From contig CALKEQ010000008.1 of the NCBI GenBank assembly GCA_938084905.1, positions 85,576-149,575 on the forward strand: DNA of 64,000 nucleotides, in the 5' to 3' direction. This document shows positions 1 through 8,983 of the stretch, piece after piece. Made by a program: the position numbers and the translations under genes. Numbering within the stretch: the stretch's first letter is position 1; each line of letters begins with the position of its first letter. This DNA comes from an uncultured bacterium (lineage in GTDB: Bacteria; Desulfobacterota; Syntrophorhabdia; Syntrophorhabdales; JANXAF01). The notes below the pieces were generated by a model. It saw only the letters and a list, made by a program, of their open reading frames with translations. It ran no database searches and was not told the origin of the DNA.

Positions 1-737
1 AGATACTCGAGGTCTATGGCTCTTACAGAGCCGTCCTCAAAAAATACGTGAACGACACTGTCACCTTTCTCCTTAATTGCATCTCGGAAGGTAAATCTGT
101 CCTTTTTGAAGGTGCTCAGGGTACCAACCTCGATATTGACCATGGCACATACCCCTATGTTACATCGTCAAATACAGTGGCTGGAAATATAATGTCTGGA
201 AGCGGTGTTCCACCATCTGCGATTCACAGGATAGTTGGTGTATGCAAGGCATACACAACAAGGGTCGGAGAGGGTCCCTTTCCCACTGAGCTGAAAGATG
301 AGACAGGTGATACGATGAGGGAGAGAGGAGCCGAGTACGGAGCTACAACGGGTAGACCAAGGAGATGTGGCTGGTTTGATGCCGTTGCTGCCAAAAGGGC
401 AATCCAGATAAATGGAATAAGCAATCTATGCCTTACAAAGCTCGACGTTCTGGATGAGTTTGAGGAGATAAAAATCTGCACAAAGTACAGGCTCGGAGAT
501 AAGTTGTATGAGGTTCCTCCAATCGATACTTACACGTACGAGAAGTGCCTTCCCGTTTACGAAAAGGTAAAAGGATGGAAGGTCAATACGAAAGGGATTA
601 GGGAATACGGTGAACTTCCAGAAGAGGCTAGAAGTTACATAGAAAGGCTCGAGAAAATACTTGGTGTTAAAATAAGCATAATATCTACGGGACCTGATAG
701 GGAAAGTACCATAGTGAGGGACAGATTCTTCGAATAA
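1..737 (+). CDS. purA: Adenylosuccinate synthetase, C-terminal part (5' end outside window)
   Basis: Condenses IMP with aspartate using GTP to give adenylosuccinate, the first step from IMP to AMP in the cytoplasm. The reading frame is open from base 3, so the gene enters from the left edge. About 245 residues are visible of a family length near 430. Recognisable blocks are EGAQGTNLDIDHGTYPYVT, the TRVGEGPFPTEL loop, and the C-terminal TKLDVLD and STGPDR blocks that line the nucleotide and aspartate sites. An internal GTG at 48 is not the real start. It ends 29 nt before the promoter of the next operon. Confidence 0.97.
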   Translation, partial: ILEVYGSYRAVLKKYVNDTVTFLLNCISEGKSVLFEGAQGTNLDIDHGTYPYVTSSNTVAGNIMSGSGVPPSAIHRIVGVCKAYTTRVGEGPFPTELKDETGDTMRERGAEYGATTGRPRRCGWFDAVAAKRAIQINGISNLCLTKLDVLDEFEEIKICTKYRLGDKLYEVPPIDTYTYEKCLPVYEKVKGWKVNTKGIREYGELPEEARSYIERLEKILGVKISIISTGPDRESTIVRDRFFE

Positions 738-765
738 CAACTTCGAAGTCGATTTGACTTTTAAG

Positions 766-794
766 TTGACAACGGAAGTTCAGTTTGTTAACAA
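766..794 (+). promoter_or_regulatory. Candidate sigma70-type promoter of the first Liv operon
   Basis: A perfect -35 TTGACA (766-771) is followed by a 17-nt spacer and TAACAA (789-794), a moderate -10. It sits in the only gap between purA and the substrate-binding protein gene at 820. The leader would be about 20 nt. Assigned from sequence match only. Confidence 0.45.
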
Positions 795-819
795 TTTCAA
801 AAAAAGGAAGGGGGATAAA

Positions 820-2025
820 ATGAGAGAGAAAGGCTTGTTAGCTTTAATTTTTGTTTTCTTTTTTGTCCTTTTTAGCCCGGCCTTTGCGCAGAAAACGATA
901 AAGGTTGGGATTGTTGATACGTACACTGGACCTGCAACCACATTCACCTTTGACGTAAGAGATGCCTTTGATCTCGTAGTAAAAGACGTAAACAAGAAGG
1001 GTGGGGTTCTAGGAAGAAAGATCGAGTACACAACAAGGGATGAGAAGTTCAAGCCAGATGTAGGGCTTGCAATGGCAAAGGAGCTTCTTCTAAAAGAGCG
1101 AGTGGATATACTGATGGGTACTATAAACAGTGCTACCGCTTTGGCAATCTCTGATTTGGCCAAAAAGGAGAAAGTTCCCTTCTTCGTCACATTTGCAAAA
1201 AGCGACAAAATAACGGGAGAAAAGGGTCACAGGTACGTTTTCGGAATGAATGAGAATACTGAGATGGCAGGTAGGGCCGCTGCCTATGCTCTCTCAAAGA
1301 TGCCGTACACAAAGTACTGGATTGCTGGCGATGATTACGAGTACGGACACGCAATTGCCTCTGCTGTTTGGAGACACCTAAAGAGGTTAAAGCCGGAGGT
1401 TGAAAAAATCGGGGAGACCTGGTGGAAAGTGGGAGAGGCAGATTTTACCCCTTACATAACTCAGATACTTGCTGCAAAGCCTGACTTTATAATAGTTGCT
1501 ACTGGTGGCGCTGGTATGGTTAATTTCCAGAGAGCTGCAAAGGCGACTGGTCTAGCCTCTAAAATTCCGTTTTACCAGCACACCGCAATTGAGCATTCCG
1601 TTCTTTCACCACAGGGACTTAACGCACCTGAAGGAGTGTGGGGTACCTGTAACTACCTCTTCTACTATCCTGACACAAAAGAGAACAGGGAATTTGTTGA
1701 GGAATTCAGAAAGGCGTACAACAGGTATCCAAAGGTCGGTGCACTTTACGGTTATGTGACAGCCAAGTTCATTGTGGAAGGTTTTAAAAAAGCGAAAACC
1801 ATTGACAAGGAGAAATTCATAGATGCCATTGAAGGGATGAGTGTAGATAGCCCTGTTGGGAAACTTGAGCTTAGAAAATGTGATCATCAACTCGTTCTTC
1901 CAATGTACTTTGGAAGAACCAAAAAGGTTGGGGGATGGGATTTTCTCATAGCTGGAGATTTGCAAACAATCCCTGGAAAGGACTACATGCCACCATGTGA
2001 GGAGGTTCTGAAGCTGAGGAAATAA
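820..2025 (+). CDS. Branched-chain amino acid-type ABC transporter, substrate-binding protein
   Basis: Periplasmic binding protein of the LivJ/LivK type (401 aa), the ligand-catching part of the importer encoded at 820-5272. The start is ATG 820 because AGGAAGGGGG lies just upstream and the protein then begins with a clean Sec signal (MREK, hydrophobic core, AFA cleavage near residue 23). A longer frame from 754 would bury that signal. The mature part opens with IKVGIVDTYTGPA, typical of type-1 periplasmic fold receptors. The ligand cannot be read from sequence; in this family it may be a branched-chain amino acid, another amino acid or an aromatic or short organic acid. Confidence 0.9.
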   Translation: MREKGLLALIFVFFFVLFSPAFAQKTIKVGIVDTYTGPATTFTFDVRDAFDLVVKDVNKKGGVLGRKIEYTTRDEKFKPDVGLAMAKELLLKERVDILMGTINSATALAISDLAKKEKVPFFVTFAKSDKITGEKGHRYVFGMNENTEMAGRAAAYALSKMPYTKYWIAGDDYEYGHAIASAVWRHLKRLKPEVEKIGETWWKVGEADFTPYITQILAAKPDFIIVATGGAGMVNFQRAAKATGLASKIPFYQHTAIEHSVLSPQGLNAPEGVWGTCNYLFYYPDTKENREFVEEFRKAYNRYPKVGALYGYVTAKFIVEGFKKAKTIDKEKFIDAIEGMSVDSPVGKLELRKCDHQLVLPMYFGRTKKVGGWDFLIAGDLQTIPGKDYMPPCEEVLKLRK

Positions 2026-2028
2026 AAG

Positions 2029-2910
2029 TTGGATCTATATGCCGTTCTCTCGCAGATCCTTGTTGGATTAAGCAGGACTGTAATTCTCTTCATAGTTTCC
2101 TCAGGTTTGAGTCTCATATTGGGGGTCCTAAGGATCCCCAATGTGGCCCATGGTTCCCTGTACATGATAGGGGCCTATGCGGCATATACAATTTCCAAAT
2201 ACTTTGGAGGTCAGGACACTGGATTCTGGGTAGCCCTTTTTGGTGCCCCCCTTTTTGTTGCTTTTTTGAGCTTTATCGTTGAAAGAAGTGTCTTCCAGTT
2301 CCTTTATGAACGTGAGCATCTTATGCTCGTACTTTTAACTTTCGGTTTTTCCCTTATTTTCGGCGATCTTGTAAAGCTTGTATGGGGAGGAGAGTACAAG
2401 ACTGTTCCGGTTCCAAGAATTTTTCAAGGTTACATTCTTCTCTTTGAGCATCTCCATCTTCCCATATACAATGCATTTTTGATCATCATCGGACCGGTTG
2501 TTGCTTTACTTTTGTGGCTTTTTGTGAACAAAACGAAGATGGGGAAAATTTCGAGAGCAGCTGCTGTTGACAGGGAGATGGTGGGAGCGGTAGGCATAAA
2601 CGTTAGCTGGGTCTTTGGCGTGACATTTGTAATAGGCTGCTTCCTTGCAGGACTCGGAGGAATGCTTGTGGCTCCAACAATAAGCGTAACACTTGGAATG
2701 GACCATAGTCTCATTATGGAGTCTTTCCTTATAGTGATAATAGGAGGTCTGGGGAACATCTGGGGTGCGCTACTTGGAGCGCTTATCTTTGGGCTTACAC
2801 AATCCCTTGGTATCCTTTTGTGGCCTCAGTTTGGAATCGTCTTTCCCTATGCTGCTGTAGTCCTCGTTTTGGTTTTTAAACCGAAGGGTCTACTTAAGTC
2901 GACGTGGTGA
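2029..2910 (+). CDS. livH: LivH-type ABC transporter permease
   Basis: Inner-membrane permease (293 aa) with about eight hydrophobic segments and the family's conserved GLSLILGVLRIPNVAHGSLYMIGAY opening (residues roughly 25-50). It forms the translocation pore with the LivM-type partner that follows. The start is a TTG at 2029, three bases after the stop of the binding-protein gene, with GAGGAAATAA just upstream as ribosome site. No better start exists in frame without losing the first membrane segment. Its 3' end overlaps livM by a few bases, so the two are translationally coupled. Confidence 0.88.
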   Translation: MDLYAVLSQILVGLSRTVILFIVSSGLSLILGVLRIPNVAHGSLYMIGAYAAYTISKYFGGQDTGFWVALFGAPLFVAFLSFIVERSVFQFLYEREHLMLVLLTFGFSLIFGDLVKLVWGGEYKTVPVPRIFQGYILLFEHLHLPIYNAFLIIIGPVVALLLWLFVNKTKMGKISRAAAVDREMVGAVGINVSWVFGVTFVIGCFLAGLGGMLVAPTISVTLGMDHSLIMESFLIVIIGGLGNIWGALLGALIFGLTQSLGILLWPQFGIVFPYAAVVLVLVFKPKGLLKSTW

Positions 2911-3827
2911 AATTTATGGGGAAAAAGGGACTTATACCAATTGCGTTCCTTCTCCTTTTGCTTTTCCCCTTTTTTCTACCGAGGTTCTATGTTTACCTCT
3001 CTTCTCTCATACTCATACACGGGCTTTTAGCAACGAGTCTGAATTTTGTTCTAGGTTTCGGTGGTATGTATCAGTTTCACCACTGTGTATTTTACGGTGT
3101 AGGAGGGTATACGACAGCCCTTCTTTTAACAAAAACGTCTCTTTCACCTTTTCTTGCTTTTCTCGCGGCACCATTTGCTTCTGCGATCTTGAGTATCCTA
3201 ATGGGAGTCATATGCGTTAGGCTTTCCAAACTGTACTTTGGTATGCTTCAGATTTCCCTTGGTTCCCTTGTGTGGGCAATAGTTTACAGATGGTACTCAT
3301 TTACAGGGGGTGATGATGGTATACACGGAATACCTATCCCCCACTTGCTTGCATCCACAAATTCTGCCTACTACTTCACATTGGTAATCACTGCCCTTTC
3401 CATGTTTGCCATGTACAGGATGCTAGTCTCTCCCTTTGGGAAAACACTTCAGGGGATAAGGGACAATCCGGTCAGATGTGAGATGATAGGTGTAAATGTT
3501 AAGCTTCACCAGCTTTTGGCCTTGATTATTGCCGGTTTTTTTGCAGGAGTTGCGGGAATGCTTTTCGTGATAGTTGACACAACGGTATTCCCTGAGATGC
3601 TATTTTGGACTCTCTCCCTAGAAGTTCTTATCATGTGTCTCGTCGGAGGCTGGTTCACTTTTTTTGGTCCCCTTCTCGGTGCGGCCATATTGATCATCCT
3701 AAGGACGATAATAAGCACGTACACTGTCTACTGGGCTTTGGTCCTCGGGGTGATCATGACTCTAATCATATTCTTTTTGCCAAACGGCATCTTAGGTTAC
3801 ATAGAGGAGAAATTGAAGAGAGGTTAG
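2904..3827 (+). CDS. livM: LivM-type ABC transporter permease
   Basis: Second permease of the importer (307 aa), strongly hydrophobic from residue 10. It has the family blocks LNFVLGFGGMYQFHHCVFYGVGGY and, later, RDNPVRCEMIGVNV and GGWFTFFGPLLGA. It starts at GTG 2904, overlapping the livH stop by 7 nt; GTG 2907 or ATG 2916 are possible alternatives. At about 307 aa it is close to the usual size for LivM-like subunits lacking the E. coli N-terminal extension. Confidence 0.87.
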   Translation: MVKFMGKKGLIPIAFLLLLLFPFFLPRFYVYLSSLILIHGLLATSLNFVLGFGGMYQFHHCVFYGVGGYTTALLLTKTSLSPFLAFLAAPFASAILSILMGVICVRLSKLYFGMLQISLGSLVWAIVYRWYSFTGGDDGIHGIPIPHLLASTNSAYYFTLVITALSMFAMYRMLVSPFGKTLQGIRDNPVRCEMIGVNVKLHQLLALIIAGFFAGVAGMLFVIVDTTVFPEMLFWTLSLEVLIMCLVGGWFTFFGPLLGAAILIILRTIISTYTVYWALVLGVIMTLIIFFLPNGILGYIEEKLKRG

Positions 3828-3834
3828 CTCTTTG

Positions 3835-4575
3835 ATGTTAGAAGTAAAAGGAGTTTCAAAGTCCTTTGACGGTTTCATGGCTGTTTCCAGGGCAAATCTA
3901 ACGGTAAATAAGGGTGAGATGGTTGCGGTCATAGGACCGAACGGAGCTGGAAAAACGACCCTCTTTAACCTTATAAGTGGAATATTGAAACCTGACTCAG
4001 GAAGGATCATTTATAAGGGAGAGGACATAACTTTTTTAAGCCCTTACGAGATATTTCGGAAGGGTATATGCCGATCCTTTCAGATCGTTAATGTTTTCCA
4101 GAGGCTCACAGTTTTTGAGAACGTGCAGTTATCTGTCCTGTCAAGGGAGAAAAAAACGTGGAATCTTTTGATGCCTGCAAAAAAATTCTACGTGGATGAG
4201 ACAGAAAGGATCCTCGAACAGGTTGGGCTCAAAGAGAAGAGGGATACTGTAGCCGGTTTTCTTTCCCATGGAGAACAGAAGATTCTAGAGATAGCTATTG
4301 CCCTTGGAGGAAAGCCAGAGTTCGTAATACTTGATGAACCAACTGCTGGAATGTCTCCAGAAGAGACAGTTATGTGCATGGAGTTAATAAAAAAGCTTAG
4401 ACATGAGATGGATCTCACCATCCTCTTTTGCGAGCATGACATGGACGTAGTCTTCGGATATGCGGACAGGATCATGGTCATGGTTAGGGGGGAGACTGTG
4501 ATTGAGGGTACGTGTGACGAGGTGAGATGTGATACTTTAGTTCAGGAGGCTTATTTGGGTGTGAGCGATGAATGA
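3835..4575 (+). CDS. livG: LivG-type ABC transporter ATPase
   Basis: Cytoplasmic ATPase (246 aa) that powers the importer. Walker A GPNGAGKTT is at residues 34-42, the signature reads LSHGEQK, Walker B is FVILDEPTAGM and the switch histidine lies in CEHDMD. ATG 3835 is preferred over the TTG at 3832 directly before it. It follows livM by 7 nt and overlaps the second ATPase gene by 8 nt. The paired LivG and LivF ATPases form a heterodimer in this family. Confidence 0.9.
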   Translation: MLEVKGVSKSFDGFMAVSRANLTVNKGEMVAVIGPNGAGKTTLFNLISGILKPDSGRIIYKGEDITFLSPYEIFRKGICRSFQIVNVFQRLTVFENVQLSVLSREKKTWNLLMPAKKFYVDETERILEQVGLKEKRDTVAGFLSHGEQKILEIAIALGGKPEFVILDEPTAGMSPEETVMCMELIKKLRHEMDLTILFCEHDMDVVFGYADRIMVMVRGETVIEGTCDEVRCDTLVQEAYLGVSDE

Positions 4576-5272
4576 AGAATGCCTTCTTGAAGTGAATCGC
4601 GTAAACACCTTTTACGGCCTAAGCCACATACTTTTTGACGTGTCCCTTAAGGTTTACAAGGGAGAGATAGTTGGACTTCTCGGTAGGAATGGAGCAGGCA
4701 AAAGTACAACAATGAAAACTATAATGGGTATAACCCCTCCAAAAAGTGGAGAAGTGATCTACAAGGGAGAAGCTATCACAGGGAAACCACCTTATTTACT
4801 CTTCAGAATGGGGATAGGTTATGTTCCCGATGACAGGAGAGTTTTTTCTGACCTAACCGTTGAGGATAACCTGGAAATTGTTTATAGAAGGACAAACCAG
4901 TGGAGTAAGCACAGAGTTTACGAACTTTTCCCTCATCTGAAAGATATAAGGTCGAGAAAAGCAGGACACCTTTCAGGCGGCGAGCAGCAAATGTTGACCA
5001 TTGCAAGAGCACTTATGGGAAGTCCCGAGCTTTTGCTTCTAGATGAACCTACAGAAGGACTTGCTCCGATAATCGTTAAGTCCCTTGAGGACCAGATACG
5101 GAAGTTGAAAGAAGCGGGCATAAGTATTCTTCTGGCAGAGCAAAATGTAAGGTCTGCGTTAAAGCTAGTAGATAGAGTTTACGTGATAGATAACGGGGTC
5201 ATAAAATTCGAAGGCACAAAAAAGGCCTTAGAGGAAAATGAGGAAATAAAAAGGAGATACCTCCTAATATAA
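4568..5272 (+). CDS. livF: LivF-type ABC transporter ATPase
   Basis: Partner ATPase (234 aa) of the LivG-type subunit. Walker A GRNGAGKST is near residue 40, signature LSGGEQQM near 138, Walker B ELLLLDEPTEGL, and the switch region AEQNVRSAL, where Gln-Asn replaces the His as is normal in LivF proteins. ATG 4568 lies inside the end of livG. It is the last gene of the operon; the 88-nt gap to the convergent gene that ends at 5361 holds no convincing U-tract terminator. Confidence 0.9.
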   Translation: MNEECLLEVNRVNTFYGLSHILFDVSLKVYKGEIVGLLGRNGAGKSTTMKTIMGITPPKSGEVIYKGEAITGKPPYLLFRMGIGYVPDDRRVFSDLTVEDNLEIVYRRTNQWSKHRVYELFPHLKDIRSRKAGHLSGGEQQMLTIARALMGSPELLLLDEPTEGLAPIIVKSLEDQIRKLKEAGISILLAEQNVRSALKLVDRVYVIDNGVIKFEGTKKALEENEEIKRRYLLI

Positions 5273-5360
5273 GAGGCGGGACAAATGAGAATGACGGCGA
5301 AAGCTTTTCCTAAAACATGCCCACTCTTTAAGAGAGCGGTCCTTACGTTTCGATTTTTTA

Positions 5361-6365
5361 TCACAGTTCTACACCAAGCGCAGATCCGCAAGAAATCACA
5401 AGCTCTTTAAGTTTTTCCATCCTTTCGTTTTTGAGTAAGTAATAGAGGTTCTTCAATGCCTGAGGAACGTACTCCATGTACTCTTTAAGACCTCTTTTTT
5501 TCCAAAGGAATCCGAAAGCACCGAGGGCCTGCATGATTCTCTGGATAGAAGCTCTATAGACAGCCTCCTTTGCCTCCGAAAGAGAATTTTTCCAATTTGA
5601 TGTCTCACAGTAAAAGCGGATCAGTTCCTCCCTTTCTTTTTCGAGTAGGGAGACGTACGGATCAAATACAAGAGACCCAAGGTCATAAAAGGGGTTCCCC
5701 TTTCTCATTCCTTGAAAGTCTATAAAATACACGGATCCTTCCTTAACCATAACATTCTTGGACTGGCAATCTCTATGGATCAGACAGGAAGGCAGACTCA
5801 TAAGGTCAGATGTTAGTTTTTCAAACTCCCTTTTTAATTCCACAAAAAATAGAGGATCGATCTCGATACCAGTAACACCCCGAACGAAATTTTCGATGAA
5901 GTATTCCCTTTCCCAAGCGTAAAGGAGGGCATCGAATCCCTCTGCGATTCTCACTTCAGTACTTGGAAAATTCTCAAGAGGATACCTATGTAGTCTACTA
6001 AGGGAAAGGATTGTCTTCTCATAGAGAGGTTTTCTCATTTCCCAGTCTAGGTCTTTAAAAGAGAACAGATCCAGATCTCCCAAATCCTCAACAACCAAAA
6101 TGTTTTCCTCTTTTGCCTCGTAAACGATCGAAGGAACGGGGATTCCAATGCCTTTTAAAAAACGGGCGATCCCCGCGTAATAGGTGTTTTCAACCCTCTC
6201 TGGATCGTAGATTATAACTATAAAAGTCCTTCCATCCTTTAGTTTCAACCGAAAAAAATCCCTCTGCGATCCTCTCTTTGAAAGAGGACTAAGTTCCAAC
6301 GGATCTCCTGAGAAGAATTTGCTCAAGAATTCTCTTATGTGAAGGATAGATTCCTCAGAGATCAT
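5361..6365 (-). CDS. AmgK-like aminoglycoside phosphotransferase-family kinase (probable N-acetylmuramate/GlcNAc anomeric kinase)
   Basis: Kinase of the aminoglycoside/choline kinase fold (334 aa). The catalytic loop HRDCQSKNVMV is near residues 198-208 and the metal-binding IDFQGMRKGNPFYDLGSL follows. The N-lobe keeps a Lys/Ile-rich VIIYDP strand. It overlaps the MurU-like gene by 4 nt (ATGA). In Pseudomonas, AmgK makes MurNAc-1-phosphate for MurU, so the pairing is the main argument for this function. The alternative is a kinase for another sugar used by the neighbouring nucleotidyltransferase. Third gene of a minus-strand operon. Confidence 0.7.
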   Translation of the reverse strand: MISEESILHIREFLSKFFSGDPLELSPLSKRGSQRDFFRLKLKDGRTFIVIIYDPERVENTYYAGIARFLKGIGIPVPSIVYEAKEENILVVEDLGDLDLFSFKDLDWEMRKPLYEKTILSLSRLHRYPLENFPSTEVRIAEGFDALLYAWEREYFIENFVRGVTGIEIDPLFFVELKREFEKLTSDLMSLPSCLIHRDCQSKNVMVKEGSVYFIDFQGMRKGNPFYDLGSLVFDPYVSLLEKEREELIRFYCETSNWKNSLSEAKEAVYRASIQRIMQALGAFGFLWKKRGLKEYMEYVPQALKNLYYLLKNERMEKLKELVISCGSALGVEL

Positions 6366-7087
6366 CTAAATATGAGGTGAGGATCCATTTTTTTTATCCT
6401 CTCGTAGGATTCAACCGTTCCGATTTCGAACCATTCCCCCTCATCAACTACAATGCCCCTTACTTTTTCCGGGTCTTTCTCCACAAAATAGAGAAGAATA
6501 TCTACTAGTGAAAAGGGCTTTGATGTCTCTACGTATGAAAGACACTCAGTCTCTAAAGCGTAAACTCCTGCGAATTGAAAATTTGATCCGGTCGATTTTC
6601 CCACAATCCCCCTTATATCCGTGACATAACCTTCCTTGTCAATTGTGATCTGTTTCTGCGGACCATCGGTTCTAAGCGCAAGAGTGAAGTATGGCCTTCT
6701 TGAGTTATGAAATCCCATTATCCTTTCTAAGGGCATGGTTGTAAGGATATCGCCATTATGGCAGAGTATGGCTTCGTCTTCCAAAAGGAGATCCTCTATA
6801 TTTTTCAGTCCTCCACCAGTATCGAGGAGAGAAGGCTCATACCTAAATACTATTGGCTTTCCCCTCCACTTGGAGTCCGGAAAGAATCTGGTATACGCCT
6901 CATGGGCGTGATGGGTATTTATTATGAACCTTTCAAACCCGTACATTATAAGTCGATCGAGGATGTAAAAGAGGAGGGGTTTTCCCCAAAGAGGGACGAG
7001 AGGTTTGGGCATTGAATCTGTGTAAGGTCTTAGCCTCTTGCCCATCCCTGCTCCGAGGATGAAAGCTGTCTTAAATCTCCTTTTCAT
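6362..7087 (-). CDS. MurU-like sugar-1-phosphate nucleotidyltransferase
   Basis: Nucleotidyltransferase of the GlmU/RmlA fold (241 aa). It has the signature AFILGAGMGKRLRPYTDSMPK at residues 7-27, with GxGxRxRP and the catalytic Lys, then HNGDILT, where the Asp binds the metal. The length matches MurU, which makes UDP-MurNAc from MurNAc-1-P in peptidoglycan recycling. The start ATG 7087 overlaps the upstream SpoIID-like gene by 17 nt, and the end overlaps the kinase gene by 4 nt. It could instead make another NDP-sugar; substrate specificity is inferred from the kinase neighbour. Confidence 0.72.
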   Translation of the reverse strand: MKRRFKTAFILGAGMGKRLRPYTDSMPKPLVPLWGKPLLFYILDRLIMYGFERFIINTHHAHEAYTRFFPDSKWRGKPIVFRYEPSLLDTGGGLKNIEDLLLEDEAILCHNGDILTTMPLERIMGFHNSRRPYFTLALRTDGPQKQITIDKEGYVTDIRGIVGKSTGSNFQFAGVYALETECLSYVETSKPFSLVDILLYFVEKDPEKVRGIVVDEGEWFEIGTVESYERIKKMDPHLIFR

Positions 7088-8390
7088 ATATGTTTAGGAG
7101 ACTCGTTCCCCTAAAGTAATGCTTGAGGATCCTATCATAAGTCCAACCCATAAGAGCCATCTTTGCTGCTCCTATTTGGCACATACCCACACCATGACCC
7201 CAGCCAGCTCCAAGAAGAGTGATCGATTTAAGTCTATTTCTTTTATCCCTTTCTTCCTTAATTAAAAATGCGCTGCTTAAAAGGTGAGATTTGGATAGGA
7301 TTCTCCTTATTTCTAGTTCTTTTCCGACAACTAGCGTACTCTTTTCCCCCTCAATGAGAAGCTTTTTAATTCTCCCAGATGGTCCTCTTGATAGAGCTCT
7401 CATTCCTTTGATATTCCCCAGATCGAACCCCGTCTTTTCCTTCACCAGCTCCCCTAATTCATCTCCCTTTAGAAGGACCTTCCAGCGAAAAAAATCCAAA
7501 GTGGCGAGATCGGTCTCAGCTAATATCTCTGGGAGGATTATTTTCCTCCCTGGATTGCAGAAGACCCTAGGTCTCGTAGTTACCCAGCGTGCTAGCCTTG
7601 CTTCGCTAATTATTGGAGGCAAATTCTCTGTACAATCGGGAACACTCGCAAGGTAAGGAACATCCCTATCTTCCCAGGCTGTTGAATACTCATCCGTTCT
7701 TCCACCACAGCACTTTGAGTATCTAGTGTCACATATCTCTGAACCGTATACAAGGACAAGGCCCCGTGTCTCATTCACCGCATCCTCTACCTGGCTTGAG
7801 AGAACCTTGGTGATCCCGTGGTACCTCTGACAATGGTCATCAGCGCAGATGTGGAAAAGCTCATGATCACAGTCTCCGTAAATCCTAAGAATCTCTCCAT
7901 TTCCCTCCTTTTGAATAGGCCTCTCTTTTTCTTTTCGCAAGATTCTAAAAAAAAGCCAGCTTCTCGAGACTATAGCCTGGGCCTTAAGAAACTCAAAGGG
8001 CGCAAAAGGGCTCATCTCAGAAGATACGACACTTTTTATGTATTCCTCAACGTCGACCAAATTTATAGCAATGAGAGAATCACCCTCTGTGAGCTTAAGC
8101 ACGAGATCTCCTCTGAAGGTCTGCTTTTCCCTTTTTTCCCAATGAAAGTTTTGTCCCACGACAACATTCTCAAGACTGAAAGTTGAGTTCTTAAGAGCGG
8201 TCAAAGTCAATTCTCCTTCTGAGACAAATACGCTCTCTCCCAAAATAAGCTCAAGTCTTCCATCCACAACTTTAGCTGAAAAAGAACCTGAGACAGACTT
8301 TGTCTTTTGCAGGAGATACTCCCCTTCCAGATGACCACTTAGGCTCTTTGCACCTTGAACTATTCCAACGGAAACGGTTTGGGATTCCAA
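7071..8390 (-). CDS. SpoIID/LytB-domain protein (possible peptidoglycan lytic transglycosylase)
   Basis: The 439-aa protein carries a SpoIID-type domain: VEEYIKSVVSSEMSPFAPFEFLKAQAI (the Glu of SEM aligns with the catalytic Glu of SpoIID), Cys-rich segments around DTRYSKCCGGRTDEYSTAW, and the C-terminal GAGWGHGVGMCQIGA. SpoIID enzymes cut glycan strands lacking stem peptides. No signal peptide is visible from the chosen TTG start (8390, with GGGGGAT upstream), which is odd for a wall enzyme. It heads the operon with the MurU-like and AmgK-like genes, so a role in wall turnover or sensing is plausible. Confidence 0.75.
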   Translation of the reverse strand: MESQTVSVGIVQGAKSLSGHLEGEYLLQKTKSVSGSFSAKVVDGRLELILGESVFVSEGELTLTALKNSTFSLENVVVGQNFHWEKREKQTFRGDLVLKLTEGDSLIAINLVDVEEYIKSVVSSEMSPFAPFEFLKAQAIVSRSWLFFRILRKEKERPIQKEGNGEILRIYGDCDHELFHICADDHCQRYHGITKVLSSQVEDAVNETRGLVLVYGSEICDTRYSKCCGGRTDEYSTAWEDRDVPYLASVPDCTENLPPIISEARLARWVTTRPRVFCNPGRKIILPEILAETDLATLDFFRWKVLLKGDELGELVKEKTGFDLGNIKGMRALSRGPSGRIKKLLIEGEKSTLVVGKELEIRRILSKSHLLSSAFLIKEERDKRNRLKSITLLGAGWGHGVGMCQIGAAKMALMGWTYDRILKHYFRGTSLLNIYEKEI

Positions 8391-8429
8391 AGAATTATCC
8401 CCCGGAAAAGTTAAATACTATACCACATC

Positions 8430-8457
8430 TTGACAAAATACGTGAAGGAATTAAATT
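8430..8457 (+). promoter_or_regulatory. Candidate promoter of hsp20
   Basis: Perfect -35 TTGACA (8430-8435), 16-nt spacer, -10 TAAATT (8452-8457), 45 nt ahead of the Hsp20 start. No CIRCE-type inverted repeat is visible between it and the gene. The opposite strand also carries TATAGT in the same gap, so the divergent SpoIID-like operon may be transcribed from the same 110-bp region. Confidence 0.5.
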
Positions 8458-8502
8458 GTACTCGAGAAAGAAAGAAACTAAGTTAGAAAGGAGGGATCAA
8501 AT

Positions 8503-8949
8503 ATGGCATGGGAAATAACACCATGGAGACCTTTTAAGGAGCTTGAAAGGATAAGAAAGGAAATGGATGAACTCTGGGAGTCCTTCTTTGAACGGAGGCC
8601 ATTCAGAGGAGAACTGTCCGAATGGCTTCCATCTGTGGACTTCTCAGAGACGAAAACTAGCTATGTTGTAAAGGCGGAACTTCCTGGAATTGATCCGAAG
8701 AACGTTGATATCTCCCTTAGCGAAAACGTTCTCACCATAAAAGGTGAGAAGAAGCAGGAGAAGGAAGAGGAGGGTGAAAACTATCACTTCGTTGAACGTT
8801 CTTACGGAAGCTTTGTAAGGTCCATAAGGCTTCCCGGAGAAGTGCAGAGTGATAAGATCAGCGCTACGTACAAGAACGGGGTTCTGAAAGTCGTTCTGCC
8901 GAAGACAGAGGAAGCGAAAAAGAAGGAGATAAAGATAAAGGTAGAGTAA
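8503..8949 (+). CDS. Small heat shock protein, Hsp20/alpha-crystallin family
   Basis: ATP-independent holdase chaperone (148 aa) that binds unfolding proteins in the cytoplasm. An N-terminal arm (WRPFKELERIRKEMDELWESFF) leads into an alpha-crystallin domain (residues about 42-140) with VDFSETKTSYVVKAELPG, the ENVLTIKGEK strand, and GVLKVVLPK (the conserved GVL motif). The tail ends IKIKVE, in place of the usual IXI. ATG 8503 has GAAAGGAGGG upstream. It stands alone between its own promoter and a terminator. Confidence 0.95.
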   Translation: MAWEITPWRPFKELERIRKEMDELWESFFERRPFRGELSEWLPSVDFSETKTSYVVKAELPGIDPKNVDISLSENVLTIKGEKKQEKEEEGENYHFVERSYGSFVRSIRLPGEVQSDKISATYKNGVLKVVLPKTEEAKKKEIKIKVE

Positions 8950-8957
8950 TCTTCAGT

Positions 8958-8983
8958 AGGGGTGGGATTCCACCCCTCCTTTT
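8958..8983 (+). terminator. Rho-independent terminator after hsp20
   Basis: A perfect 8-bp stem AGGGGTGG/CCACCCCT (8958-8965 and 8970-8977) with a GATT loop is followed by CCTTTT. It begins 9 nt after the hsp20 stop codon, making hsp20 monocistronic. The 230 nt from here to 9217 hold no gene I can support. Confidence 0.8.
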
